DNA of 64,000 nt, from contig OW240913.1 in the NCBI GenBank assembly GCA_933207985.1, positions 275,139,583 through 275,203,582 on the forward strand. Direction: 5' to 3'. The stretch is from Pelobates cultripes (taxonomy: Eukaryota; Chordata; Amphibia; Anura; Pelobatidae). The notes under the pieces were generated by a model, which was not told where the DNA came from, ran no database searches, and worked only from the letters and a program-made list of their open reading frames with translations. Positions within the stretch are counted from its first letter, which is position 1, and every line of letters begins with the position of its first letter. The position numbers and the translations under genes were made by a program. Positions 34,675-45,585 of this stretch are shown in pieces.

Positions 34675-35366
34675 AGTCCTAACCTCAACATCTGAGGAAA
34701 GGGATTTAGGGGTGATTATTTCTCATGACTTAAAGGTAGGCAGACAATGTAATAGAGCAGCATAAAATGCTAGCAGAATGCTTGGTTGTATAGGGAGAGG
34801 TTTTAGCAGTAGAAAGAGGGAAGTGCTCATGTCATTGTACAGAACACTGGTGAGACCTCACTTGGAGTATTGTACGCAGTACTGGAGACTGTATCAACAG
34901 AAGGATATTGATACTTTAGAGAGAGTTCAGAGAAGGGCTACTAAACTGTTTCATGGATTGCAGGGTAAAACTTACCAGGAAAGGTTAAAGGATCTTAACA
35001 TGTATAGCTTGGAGGAAAAACGAGACAGGGGGGATATGATAGAAACATTTAAATACATAAAGGGAATCAACACAGTAAAGGAGGAGACTATATTTAAAAG
35101 AAGAAAAACTACCACAACAAGAGGACATAGTCTTAAATTAGAGGGGCAAAGGTTTAAAAGTAATATCAGGAAGTATTACTTTACTGAGAGGGTAGTGGAT
35201 GCATGGAATAGCCTTCCAGCTGAAGTGGTAGAGGTTAACGTGGGATAGGTATAAGGCTATCCTAACTATAAGATAAGGTTAGGGACTAATAAAAGTATTT
35301 AGAAAATTAGGCAGACTAGATGGGCCGAATGGTTCTTATCTACCGTCACATTCTATGTTTCTATTA
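34675..35366 (+). pseudogene. CR1-like LINE reverse transcriptase, 3' part and tail
   Basis: Continues the element of 32655-33239. After STSEERDLGVIISHDLK there is a stop near 34764. ORF 34778-35248 then has the family C-terminus (SLYRTLVRPHLEYCTQYW, RRATKLF, YQERLKDLNMYSLEEKRDRGDMIETFKYIKG, and WNSLPAEVV). The 3' end is ggcagactagatgggccgaa, then ggttcttatctaccgtcaca and ttctatgtttct, the CR1-type terminal repeats. Confidence 0.85.
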
Positions 35367-35609
35367 AATACTGATAGAAAGATAAGATAGAACATTTATG
35401 TGTTCTATTAATAAAATACCTTTCAAAGTATAACTCCACTTTTTATTGTTTTCATTAATTTTATATTTTTCACTTCAATACTAAACCATATTATATATGC
35501 AATATGCCTATTATTTTCATGCTGCCTATAACAGGCTGGTATTTTGAGCAGGCTTGGTGAGGCCCTTGGGCCGTAGATGGCAAACCCCTGCACTAATCTC
35601 CGGTTGGTC

Positions 35610-36380
35610 AGGACGTTATTATTATTGGTTATTATTTACATAGCGCCAGCTTATTCCGCAGCGCTTTTTCAATAAGACGGGGGTTTCCCAAATGAGACAA
35701 TAACAATATGTAACAGGAACAATAGGTAGTTGAGGACCCTGCTCAGACGAGCTTACAGTCCAGAGGAGGTGGGGTATAAAAACACAATAGGAAGGGTATT
35801 GAGATAGACAGCAAATAGACATGGTGGGAAAGTAGCAGAACTGGAGGTGTGAGTGAAGAGAGCAAGAGGTAGGTTTGAGAGATATAAGTTACTCTTGGAG
35901 GTCATAAGCAATCTTGAACAGATGAGTTTTGAGGGACTTCTTAAAGGATTGAAGACTAGGGGAGAGTCTGACAGGGCTAGGCAGGCAATCCCAAAGGAAA
36001 GGAGCCGCCCGTGAGAAGTTTTGGAGGAGTGAATTTGCAGTAAGGGTGCGAGCAGCAGACAAGAGAAGGTCGCCAGTAGAGCGGAGAGACCGAGACGGCA
36101 CACACCTATGAATCAGTAAAGAAATGTAAGAGTGTCTAGAGTTGGTTGGGGCTTTATAGGTAAGGGATAGTATTTTAAATTGACACCTATAGGGTACAGG
36201 AAGCCAGTGTAAAGATTAACAGAGGGATGAGGTGTGAGAGGAGCGATATAAGAGAAAGATCAGCCTGGCAGCAGCATTCATCACAGATTGTAGGGGGACA
36301 GTATGACTTCTGGGGAGACCAATTAGGAGGGAGTTACAGTAATCCATGCGAGAGGTTACTAGAAGACATATATGTACTAG
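35610..36380 (-). pseudogene. L2-like LINE 3' fragment
   Basis: A second copy of the L2-like family, reversed. 36216-36446 has TSRMDYCNSLLIGLP and [11 protein letters not shown]. 35889-36101 has RSLRSTGDLLLSAARTLTAN and KKSLKTHLFKIAYDL. The tail lies at 35610-35680 (attatttacatagcgccagc, ttattccgcagcgct). Frames are broken between these parts. Confidence 0.8.
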
Positions 36381-36783
36381 TATCAACTTAAGTGTTAAGG
36401 AACACAGCTGTAACAAATAAATCATGTCATATACCCCTATGTTCAACCTAATACCCTATGCACCAACATTAACCCTAGTCCCATAGCCTAAAAAATAGGA
36501 TATCATAAAAAAATAAACAACGTGGAAGCACGTATTAGGTAAAAAAAAAATAATGTCGTCTTGTGAGTCTGGCGATGTTGAGACCTGCAGTGGTTATGGT
36601 ACTGCAGTCTTCTATTCCTTTCCCAATAGCTGAGCATAAGTGATTATAACTGCAGGTAGGGTGTAGTGGAATAGTTTAGATGAATGCAGCTTCCAAGACG
36701 ATTCTCCCCAGCAATTAAAATATCCCCCATGCATGAGCCTAGACTTCATGACGGGTATAACAGGAATGAGCTTTAATGACGCC

Positions 36784-37947
36784 AGAGAAAAAAAGAAAGA
36801 ATAAGGGTGCGCCTAAAACAAGTGGAAATAACAAAATAATAATATAAGAATAGCAGCAATAACAAAAAGTCCGAAAAAGTGTCCAAATATAATATAAAAA
36901 TTGGAATAACCACGGTACCTAATAGTCCATATATAAAATGTCCAAATGTGCAAATGGTGGTCCTAGTAATCCATCAGAAGGGTATGTAGCATCCCGAATG
37001 AGTATAAATATGCAGGAAGAACAGAAGAGAGAGAAAAACTCCAATGGTGTAGTATGAAAACAAAATATGGATATTATGTAAATATTTGTGGAACTACTCA
37101 CAATATTCAGAGCTTAAATCCAGCTCTGGTATGGATAGCGTGAAGTGGAATAATCCCCACTCAAGGATATGTGGTGCTCCTCTTTGGTCCTTTGGTAAAA
37201 AGATGGAGTCCAACTCGGGATAAAAATAATAAAAAATATAGTGCTCAGTGTATAGTTGATAAAACAATTAAAATGAAATAAAATATACTCACGGTATATA
37301 GAGCAGACGTACTGCTCGGTGGATGGCATATGGGTGGTATAATCCCCACCTTAAGGATTCTTTGGTAGTCCAATATGGTCGAAATCAATGGTAGGTAGGT
37401 CTGGATAAAATGAACTTGCATAGAATAAAATAGCAAATAATATAATATAAAAGTGAAAAGAGGAATGTGGCAAACCAGTGTATAATAGCCAGATATTCCT
37501 TTAATGACACTTTGATTTTTAAAAGAGAAAAAAAGTTTCTATACGCGTTTCGCCACAATAGGCTTCATCAAGTAGAAACATATAAAAAGAAAGAAAACAG
37601 ACCTAACATACAGTACTTATATAGGGAACATTGAAATACACAAATGATCCTTCTGATGGGCTACTAGGACCACCATTTGCACATTTGGACATTTTATATT
37701 TGGACTATTAGGTACCGTGGTTATTCCAATTTTTATATTATATTTGGACACTTTTTCAGACTTTTTGTTATTGCTGCTATTCTTATATTATTATTTTGTT
37801 ATTTCCACTTGTTTTAGGCGCACCCTTATTCTTTCTTTTTTTCTCTATTGTATTTTAAGGGGTTCAGAGGGGATTCCCCTTTTTAAGGTGTGCTGCCTTG
37901 TTGTTATACTCCCTGTTTCTTATCAGCGTTGAACCTTTTTCCTGATC
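36784..37947. mobile_element. Foldback element with 198-bp inverted arms and 14-bp target duplication
   Basis: The left arm (36784-36982) and right arm (37649-37846) are inverted copies with only a handful of mismatches. The middle has two diverged direct repeats built on gg(a/t)ataatccccac (37148 and 37337) and a hammerhead-like motif (37535-37579). About 100 bp follow the right arm (gtattttaaggggttcagag...ttcctgat). The element is bounded by ctttaatgacgcca near 36770-36783 and again at about 37948-37961. No protein is encoded. The variable-length duplication and ribozyme-like motif suggest a Penelope-related non-autonomous retroelement; this is an inference. Confidence 0.65.
37535..37579 (-). 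ncRNA. Hammerhead-ribozyme-like motif
   Basis: On the minus strand: GTTTCTA, then CTTGATGA, stem II GCC-tattgt-GGC, then GAAACGCGTA and TAGAAAC. Stem I (GTTTCTA with TAGAAAC, 7 bp) and stem II (3 bp) are perfect. The GAAAC and GA-UGA core fits a type I hammerhead with a minimal stem III, as described for Penelope-like elements. The CUGANGA box reads C-UUGAUGA, so one core position departs from consensus and cleavage may be weak or absent. Confidence 0.5.
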
Positions 37948-39342
37948 TTTAATGACGCCACACTGGCTTTTATGGAAATCCAACTGTCAGAGGACCTCCC
38001 ACAGTAAACAAAAGGAACAACCAATCAGTACGTACAATACACTCAGACACTCCCAGCAATTACACACAAACCCTCCCCTTTGCCTGTGATACAATTATTT
38101 CAACACAATAGACTAACTTACTTATAACAGGCAGAAAATATACAGTTTTTACAAAATTTTAATAACTTCCAAAATATACATGCCATTCAGATAAAACATA
38201 TATTTTCAGAATCAGCATACTTGAAATATACACATACTCAAAATCAGGGCAATCGGTTCAGGGGTTAAAAAGTTAAGGGAAAGTCCTATTTAACCGACCG
38301 CAAGCACATTTTCATGCCCAAAAGAGTTCCATAGATTTGGGCTGTGTGGTCGGTCAGTTTCACACAGAAAAATGTCTAAGTCTCATTCGAATACACTAAA
38401 GGGGCCGTTCGTGCAAATAGCCCAGTCTAACAGTGCGTTCGAATCGTCGAACGCACTTTGATTGCAGCCGAAGCGTCGAAGTTCATGAGAAGGTAAGGGT
38501 CAGCGGTGTTCGTGCAAATGTGTAGCCGATTTTAGTTCCATAGATTCAGTGGCATGCACCACTGATCGCGTTCGACTAAATTAAAAATGGTCGCCCCCAC
38601 GTGTTCGATTTTCGAATGGCGGCCACTTCTACTACTTTGGCACTTCGACTGCATCCGAAGTGCTAGTTTAAAAGTACAAATCCTTTCTCTGGGAGTTAAA
38701 GGGCCAGCAGCAGCACAATAAAAATCCATTATGCCCAAATAAACGAATACAGCTGAAAGTCACGAATAAACAGAAGAAAATGCTGAAAATACGTCTATTT
38801 TCTTCACAAGCGACATTAAGAAAAAAAATTGACCTTCAGAATCGGTTTCTCTTTCTTGAGTCCTGTGATTTTAGTTACTTTTCAGTGGAAAATGTTTTTT
38901 TTTTCTTCAATGCTACTGCTGTAAATGGACAGGGCAACAGCAAGAACAGCCTCCTTGACCCCAAAGTATGTGGGTACCTGTAGCAATAACTGCTAGAAAG
39001 TCAGAAAAATATAAAATGGAAATAACTTTTAAGCTATACATTTGTAAGCATTTTGGCTACCACAAGGTATAGATCACGTTATGTAACTATGTCGAAAATT
39101 ATTTTCATACATGTAACCGTAATTAATGTTTATCTTTTTTTTTTTAGATGAAGAAAGGGGAGTTTATTATTGATCTGACCCACAAATAAATCAGTCAGTC
39201 TGGCTGTGAGGCATGCAGGATGTTAGATGCAGCTTTTAAGTACTTCTGGCATATTGCAGTACCTGTGTCAGGTGAGGGCTGGGGTCCATGGCATGCTTGC
39301 CAGTGGCTAATGGGCGAGTGGAAAGCTTAAGCCTTGAGATGA

Positions 39343-39370
39343 TAGATAGATAGATAGATAGATAGATAAT
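39343..39370. repeat. (GATA)n microsatellite
   Basis: About seven perfect tandem gata units after cttgagatgatagata. Confidence 0.95.
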
Positions 39371-39399
39371 GCACTTTTGTGTATTTATTCACAAAGAGC

Positions 39400-39740
39400 A
39401 CATTTTAAAATGAACACACCAAGCACCATAATTTATACAGCGCACTGTAGTTGCTATAGTGCTAGGTGTGCCCCCCCTCCTCGTATTTTAAGTAGCTCAA
39501 CATTTTTTTATGATTTGACTTCTTACCTAGAATCCACCAGGTGCTTCCAGCTCTCCATTTGAGCTAAGCCCAGCTGTACAGGGCTTACCTGATTGGCTGA
39601 GAGCAATCACGTGACACTCTCAGCTCTCCTGTCCAAAGCCCTGCAGAACTAGCTCATAAGCTGTCTGGCTGAGATAATGGAGGCTGAGGCGTGCTGTAGT
39701 GGGTATGTTGCTTGATATGTTCCTCTGAATGCAAATTAAA
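39400..39740. mobile_element. MITE related to 21803-22085
   Basis: acaccaagcaccataattta then gcactgtagttgctatagtg and ctaggtgtg form a terminal hairpin. gaggctgaggcgtgctgtag near 39680 is a weak partner. No coding sequence. Boundaries are approximate. Confidence 0.4.
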
Positions 39741-40133
39741 AAGTTTTAGTATCTCAAACCAGTTTAGTCCATACACAGCCAGGGCACCCATTGCATTGGA
39801 GTTTCTCCTCCTCTCATAATGCCCTTTCTATGCTGTCTTGATTGGTGCAAAAATAGAACTTATAACAGTGATAGACTAGGAGCCAAGAAGAAGACTCTTC
39901 ATTCCAGGATAGACCTAATAAAGACGTGTGAATTTCCTCACCTCACAAAACACAAAGAGGGTAATGTCAAAATTCATGTGAAAATACTCTTTCAGCTGAA
40001 GCAAGCTCTAAACATGTGTTTTCGTCTCTCCTTTTTATAATTTTTTTTTTTTTTTGCACATACATATTTAGTTTTGCTATGATAATGCTTTGCAAATACT
40101 ACATATTCCTTCTGAACTCTCTCTTTACTTCAG

Positions 40134-40200
40134 GAAATCCTGAACTGCGCTGCATGATAACACCAGGACTAAGCTGAATACGACTCAGAAGACTACACAG
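40134..40200 (+). other. Candidate 5' untranslated exon, 67 nt
   Basis: Preceded by a pyrimidine-rich acceptor (ttctgaactctctctttacttcag) and followed by a good donor (acacag|gtaatc). All three frames contain stops, so if real it is untranslated or non-coding, with a tiny upstream ORF (MITPGLS). Ends agree with splice consensus, but no homology was checked and such matches arise by chance in long sequences. Confidence 0.3.
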
Positions 40201-40233
40201 GTAATCACCTTATTTAATTACACAAACTTGTAT

Positions 40234-40393
40234 ACAGTGGTGTATTTTGGTTTTGTGCTGCCCTTGGCATGAAAAAACTTTGGCAAAACCCTAATTTTAA
40301 TTTGTCACACCCCTTCCTGTCAAGGTCATACCTCTACTGGTTTAAAATCAACACACACTTTGACTGACAGACACACGCCCTGATTGATACATA
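40234..40393 (+). mobile_element. hAT-type left end fragment (CAGTGGTGTATTTTG family)
   Basis: cagtggtgtattttggtttt, then gtgctgcccttggc, is the inverted match of gcctagggcagcaccatttc, aaaatacaccactg at 45538-45572. CA-rich sequence follows until the Tc1-like element. No 8-bp duplication pairs the two ends, so they probably belong to separate copies. Confidence 0.5.
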
Positions 40394-41335
40394 TACAGTG
40401 TGGTAAAAAAGTATTTGATCCCATGATGATTTTGAATGTTTCCCCACTGACAAAGAAATGATCAGTCTATAATTTTAAAGGTAGGTGTATTTTAACAGTG
40501 AGAGATAGAATAACAAAAAAAATCCAGAAAAACGCATGTCAAAAAGTTATAAATTGATTTGTATGTCAACAAGTAAAATAAGTATTTGAACCTTTCGACT
40601 TAGTACTTGGTGACAAATCCCTTGTTGGCAATCACAGAGGTCAGACGTTTCTTGTAGTTGGCCACCAGGTTTGCACACATCTCAGGAGGGATTTTGGCCC
40701 ACTCCTCTTTGCAGATCCTTTCCAAGTAGTAAAAAGCTTTAGAGGCTGATGTTTGGCAATTTGAACCATTAGCTCATTCCACAGATTTTCTATGGGATTA
40801 AGGTCTGGAGACTGGCTAGGCCACTCCAGGACCTTAATGGGCTTCTTCTTGAGCCATTCCTTTATTGCCTTGGCTGTGTGTTTTGGCTCATTGTCATGCT
40901 GGAATACCCACCCACGACCCATTTTCAATGCCTTGACTGAGGGAAGGAGGTTCTCACCCAAGATTTGACGGTACATGGCCCCGTCCATCGTCCCTTTGAT
41001 GCAGTGCAGTTGTCCTGTCCTCTTAGCAGAAAAACACCCCAGAAGCATAATGTTTCCACTTCCATGTTTGACGGTGGGAATGGTGTTCTTGGGGTCATAG
41101 ACAGCATTCCACCTCCTCCAAACATGGCGAGTTGAGTTGATGCCAAAGAGCTCAATTTTGGTCTCATCTGACCATAACACTTTCACCCAGTTCTCCTCTG
41201 AATCAGTCATATGTTCATTGGCAAACTTCAGATGGGCCTGTACATGGGCTTTCTTCATTCATGTTTTCAGTCCCTCACAGTGTAGTGTGTTACCTATTGT
41301 TTTCTTGGTCCCAGCTGCCTTCTAGTCTACTTATG
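40394..41335 (-). mobile_element. Tc1-like transposon, 5'-truncated
   Basis: The left terminus TACAGTGTGGTAAAAAAGTA, then tttgatccc, is a Tc1-type inverted end. A related end stands alone at 50728. The transposase is on the minus strand. The right side stops within the transposase N-terminus (ggtcccagctgcc near 41310), so the DNA-binding region and right end are lost. Confidence 0.8.
40641..41275 (-). pseudogene. Tc1-like transposase, catalytic domain only
   Basis: A 205-codon ORF with all three DDE motifs: [12 protein letters not shown] (first aspartate), [12 protein letters not shown] (second aspartate) and [18 protein letters not shown] (glutamate), with spacing as in Tc1 DD34E enzymes. 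The C-terminus after [12 protein letters not shown] is frameshifted relative to the family. The N-terminal helix-turn-helix domains are missing, so it could not bind its ends. Among the Tc1 copies here this has the best preserved catalytic core. Confidence 0.88.
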
Positions 41336-41384
41336 GTCTACTAGTTCTTTTTTTTTCTTTTTTTTTATTAAATTGATTAGATTT

Positions 41385-41810
41385 TGTTGACAGTGGGAAG
41401 GGGTTTTGTTAAAGGTTGGCAGGGGTTTTGGTGGGGGGGCAGGGGTTTTGCTAAGGGGGGCAAGAGTTTTGGTGAGGTGGGGAGGGGTTTTGCTGAGGGG
41501 GGAAGGTGTTTTGGTTAAGGGGCATGAGTTTTGTTGAGACGGCAGGAGTTTTGGTGAAGGGGAATAAATTTTAGTGAGGGGAGAAGGGATTTTGTGAAAG
41601 GGGGAAAGGGGTTTTGTAGAATGGGGCAGGGGTTTTGTAGAAGGGGGAATGGGTTTTGTTAAAGTAGTTTTTTTTTTTTTAAAGGGGTCAGGGGTTTTGG
41701 GGAAGTTGTTTTGTAGAACGTGGGCAGGGGTTTTGTAGCAGGGACAGGGGTTTAGTTGAAGGGGTAGAAGTTTTCATTGAAGGGAGGAGGGATTTTTTTG
41801 TTGAAAAGGG
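41385..41810 (+). repeat. GGGGTTTT-rich minisatellite
   Basis: Irregular tandem units of about 20 bp of the form aggggttttg(g/t)(t/a)gaagggggg. Runs of three or more G recur every 10-20 bases on the plus strand, so G-quadruplex formation is plausible. It is unlike the CA/GT satellites elsewhere in the window. Confidence 0.85.
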
Positions 41811-41939
41811 GGCAGTGTCACGAAATTGGCTTGCACAAGGCGCTTGAACACATAAGGCTGGCTCTGTCCACGGCACACCACAACACTACACCAAAAAATA
41901 GCAGTAATAAAGTGTATACACAGAACAGTGTCACGTTGC

Positions 41940-42170
41940 CCCACAGAAGATGCCACAATGGGTCAGTTAGTTTGCCCAATAAACTTATGCCTATCCAGGT
42001 GTCCATTAAATAAAATACCACAGTAATTGGCAAATTAATTATTACCACAGTCTGTTTGCCAATTAATAAATATTACAGACATCGTGTCCGTTAATGAATA
42101 CAACAGAATGTTTGCCAATTATTAAATACTACTGTCAGTTTACCCATTAACAAGTATCACAGTAATTGTG
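41940..42170. repeat. Minisatellite, about 30-45-bp units
   Basis: Repeats of gtttgcc(a/c)att(a)ataaa followed by tac(c/t)aca(g/c)t modules (for example 41970, 42050, 42110, 42138). Degenerate and without coding value. Confidence 0.6.
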
Positions 42171-43659
42171 TATGAGAGAGAGAGTCTGTGGGATAGGACA
42201 GGGGCTGAGTTTTGCGGGGGCAGAGAGGGATGCAGCTTTTTATTTTGTATTATTATATTTATTGTTGTAATATTATTGTATTCTTTTTTAAAGTTTACCC
42301 CACCCCTCCCTGTTTCTTAACTGTGGCCAGCGAGTAAGTGGAGGCAACATATTCCCTAGTGGTCTGGTGGCATTTTAGAGGCTCTCAGCCTTTCCCTCAG
42401 GCTCGCAAGCCCATGCACTACGTGGCAAACAACAGTTGCAGTGGTAACCGCGACAACACTCTGAAAGTCAAGACTCAGTGTCTCCAGCCCCCCTTCATGC
42501 TGGCGATATAGGGCCTGGTCTCCTTACAAGTTTAGGGGTTGTATCCCCCTGATGGTGGCACACCTTGCACACTGGTTGCAGAGCACTGCTTTATTGAATA
42601 ACACTGTTAGAGTACTGAATGTATGTGAGCCAATATAACATGAGGGAACAGGGAGAATGTTTTATGTAACCATGGCTAGTTGGGTCAGTCCCTACAATAT
42701 ATGTTAGTTAATCAGAGACCAGTTGTTGATTTTTCCCAGCTAGCAGGCAGACAAGTTTCTCAGCACCTGGTCCCATTTTTCTGTCACACTCCTGGATTTG
42801 TTAATCCCAGATCTGAGTGTATGATTATCTCTCTCCAAGAACATGAATATTACAAATGCCCAAGTTATTCTACTGATAAATTTAAATGGGTGGTTTTCTT
42901 GACTTCACTCATACATGAAACCTTGACTAACCAGTGGGTTTAATATTTGTAGTGTTAGAACATCACTTTGCAGCAAAGTAGTTAAATTGCAGACATGCCG
43001 AGCATAGTTCCTCCCTCCTCCCCTAGGTAAGGATTGGGCTGTCAATATAGTGATCTCGCTGCTGATACTATATCAATGATAGATTGAAAGAAGGAACCAT
43101 TGATCAAGAACTATCAATAATGCACGAGATCTGCATTTTTCTGTCACTAAAGTTGTTGGATGCTATTGATTGGAAATTTGAGCAGTATGCCCAGTCAAAT
43201 GACAAGGAGCACATGTACCCAATGCAGAAAAGACTAATTAACATAATCATCAAGAGCCCAATAGAAGCTCGGCATTATTTCTATTGACCTCTTTGTGCAG
43301 TATGGGCAATGCCGAGGAATAATAACGCGTCCTCTAGTTACTTTTTTTGCCATCAAATATTAATAAATGTAAAGAACACCTTCTATTGTGCAGCCAATCT
43401 GAAGTTTTCTGCTGTAACACCATCTATTGTATGCTACAAGCCGACAATAAGCTGCCCCTTTTACAATGGGAGGGTCTGTTTAATTAACACTGTCTTGTAT
43501 CCGGTGTATATGGTGTCAGCCGTATATTCTTGGAGATCTGAGTAAGTTCAAAATGAAATCATTTCACAAGATACAAGGTCCTGGTTTGTAATGTGAATGA
43601 ACAATTAAAAAGCAGCACAGAGCAACTGCTATTGTACTGACCGATCATCTGAATTCTAG
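42171..43659. other. Interval without a recognised gene or repeat
   Basis: Mixed-composition DNA. ORFs 42680-42943, 43084-43287 and 43309-43545 lack recognisable domains. Confidence 0.4.
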
Positions 43660-43705
43660 GTTCTACAGAAGATGCTCAGACCTTCCAAGGTGTCCAAGGC
43701 TCCAG
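43660..43705 (+). other. Candidate short coding exon, 46 nt
   Basis: Acceptor ctgaattctag, then gttctacagaagATGCTCAG...gctccag and donor gtcagt. An ATG at 43672 opens MLRPSKVSKAP, ending in phase 1. ttctacag could be an alternative acceptor. Together with 40134-40200 it could be the start of a plus-strand host gene whose remainder lies elsewhere. I do not recognise the peptide. Chance splice-site matches cannot be excluded. Confidence 0.25.
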
Positions 43706-44049
43706 GTCAGTCAATTTCCCATATATGTATGCTTTTTTACTCCTTCCCCTTTTTTTTATGCTAATATTCCCCCAAATAATGTTTCTTGAGTGTGGGGTGG
43801 ATGCTGTAAATAACCTTTTAACAATGCGGCAGACTATCCTTTCTTTGCATCATTAACTTAGTAGTGTGTAACGCACTTGTGAAAAGGACACTTTATCACA
43901 CACAGCTTGCAGATGGTGACTTTTTGTATTTGCCCTTTTACTAATTAGTTTGTTTGTTTTTTGCTAAAATTAAAATAGGGTAACATTTGTCTGATAGATG
44001 GTATGCATTGCTAGCAAGCATTCAAGGGATACAATCTATACTGTTAGCT

Positions 44050-44185
44050 TGTTTTAACCTATTGTTCCTGCAAGTTTTTGTAATTGTCTCATTTATTGTT
44101 AAACCTCCCCCTCTTGTAATATTGTAAAGCGCAATGGAATTTGTTGGCGCTATATAAATGCCAATAATAATAAAATAATAGTTTA
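44050..44185 (+). mobile_element. L2-like LINE 3' tail
   Basis: ttaacctattgttcctgcaa, tcatttattgtt, aatattgtaaagcgcaatgg and ggcgctatataaatgccaat, then (taa)n. It matches the 3' region of the L2-like LINE at 34540-34670. Confidence 0.8.
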
Positions 44186-44829
44186 GTGTATATGTATTTA
44201 TATTCAGGGATAACGAATGTATACATAACTTACACCTATGTAACGCTGCATATCTTTACATTACTAAGGGGATAAAACATTTTAAATATTGTATGGTATC
44301 CCTTATTTGGCAATGTTTCAAACAGAATTGGAAATTTTGGCTTAGAAACAGAAATACCATAAGAATGATAAATAGGTAAGGTAAAATGGTCAAATACTTA
44401 GTTTACCTCCATTTGTAATGATCCAGAATGTAAAAATTATGTCTGCATATGGGGTCAATGCTGATCGTGAATACTATTGCATCTAAACTATAGAGGATAC
44501 TGCAATCTGCAAAGAACTCCTTTAGTGTACTCAGTGCCTCTCCACCCTCCCCCTCCTCCCCTGTCAGTACACTGTCAGTATATATGTATGTGTGTATATA
44601 AAATGCATGTGTATAAATATATATTAACTCTGTGCTAATCCGGTTACATTACTCGAGCCCCTATATTTTCAGTGAATGATGTGCATATCCCATAAACTTG
44701 TGTGTTCCAGGCGATTTAGGGAATTTGTAGATCATTTGTTGGAAGCTGTAGGCTGCTGCAAATACAGTTGCAAATAGTTTCATATGTAAAAAAACACAGA
44801 ATTAAAACTAATTGTACAAGATAATGGAA

Positions 44830-45572
44830 GGCATCACTCTGCAGCGCGTGAGGGAGCTGAGCAGAGAGATCACAGCTCCCTCGCTGAAAACCTAGAGCAC
44901 CCAGCCGCCTTCATGTCCACCTGCCTTCCTGCCCAGCAGCCTGGCCAGCAACCCCACTGGACCCCAGGTGGAAAATCCACCCAGCTATCCCAAAAGTAGG
45001 AAGGTAGGGTGGATTTAAAAAAACCTAATAATAATTGTGAGTGTTGGGGGAAAATGTGTGTGCTTGTCAATGAATGTGACTGTGTGTGTGTGTCAGTGAA
45101 TGTGACTGTGTGTGAGTCAGTGAATGTGAGGAAGTGAGTAAGTTTGTGTGTCAGTGAATGTGAGTGAGTGTGTGTGTGTCAGTGAATGTGAGTGAGTCAG
45201 TGAATTTGAGTGAGTGTGAGTGTGTTTCAGTGAATGTGTGTGCCTGTCTGTCAGTGAGTGTCTGAGTGTGTGTGTCCAATGAATGTGTGTGTCTGAGTGC
45301 TTGTGTGCATCTGTCAGTGAGTGTGTGCATCTGTCAGTGAGTGTCTAAATGATTGTATGTGTGTCAGATTGTGTCAAATCAGTGAGTGTATGTGTGTGTG
45401 TATGTCAGTGTATCTGAGGGTGTGTGCTGGTCCGTGTGTGTGTGTCAGAAAAAAGGGGTGTAAGTTAACAGGAAGAGGTGTGACCTTGGCAGGAAGGGGC
45501 GGGTACATTTAAATTAGGGGGTGCCCGAGATCTGTCCTGCCTAGGGCAGCACCATTTCAAAATACACCACTG
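44830..45572. mobile_element. hAT-type non-autonomous element, right end defined
   Basis: The right terminus, gggcagcaccatttcaaaat then acaccactg, is the inverted match of 40234. GC-rich sequence (44840-44990) is followed by a GTGTGTCAGTGAATGTGAG minisatellite (45060-45445). The left terminus and duplication were not identified. A Tc1-like element sits 14 bp beyond the right end. Confidence 0.5.
45060..45445. repeat. GTGTGTCAGTGAATGTGAGT minisatellite
   Basis: Tandem units of about 20-30 bp with the core cagtgaatgtgagtga/tgtgtgtgtc. It lies inside the hAT-type element. Confidence 0.85.
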
Positions 45573-45585
45573 ACACACACACACA

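Larger units (their letters stand above)
36562..38783 (-). repeat. LTR-like sequence interrupted by a foldback element
   Basis: Read on the minus strand, the sequence right of the insert has U3-like, motif-rich DNA (ttcgaac-type repeats, 38390-38650), then aaaagccagtgtggcgtcat. After the insert it runs on as tcattaaagctcattcct (polyadenylation-like attaaa) down to a possible CTCACA end near 36562. The two sides share the duplicated ctttaatgacgcca, proving continuity. No gag or pol and no confirmed flanking duplication, so both outer ends are approximate. Confidence 0.4.

Noticed and set aside
36562..38795. Target duplication cgtct flanking the LTR-like block (36557-36561 and near 38793)
   Set aside because: The right boundary would not give a TG end, so the 5-bp match is probably chance.
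41137..41325. Plus-strand ORF over the Tc1-like copy
   Set aside because: Shadow of the minus-strand transposase.
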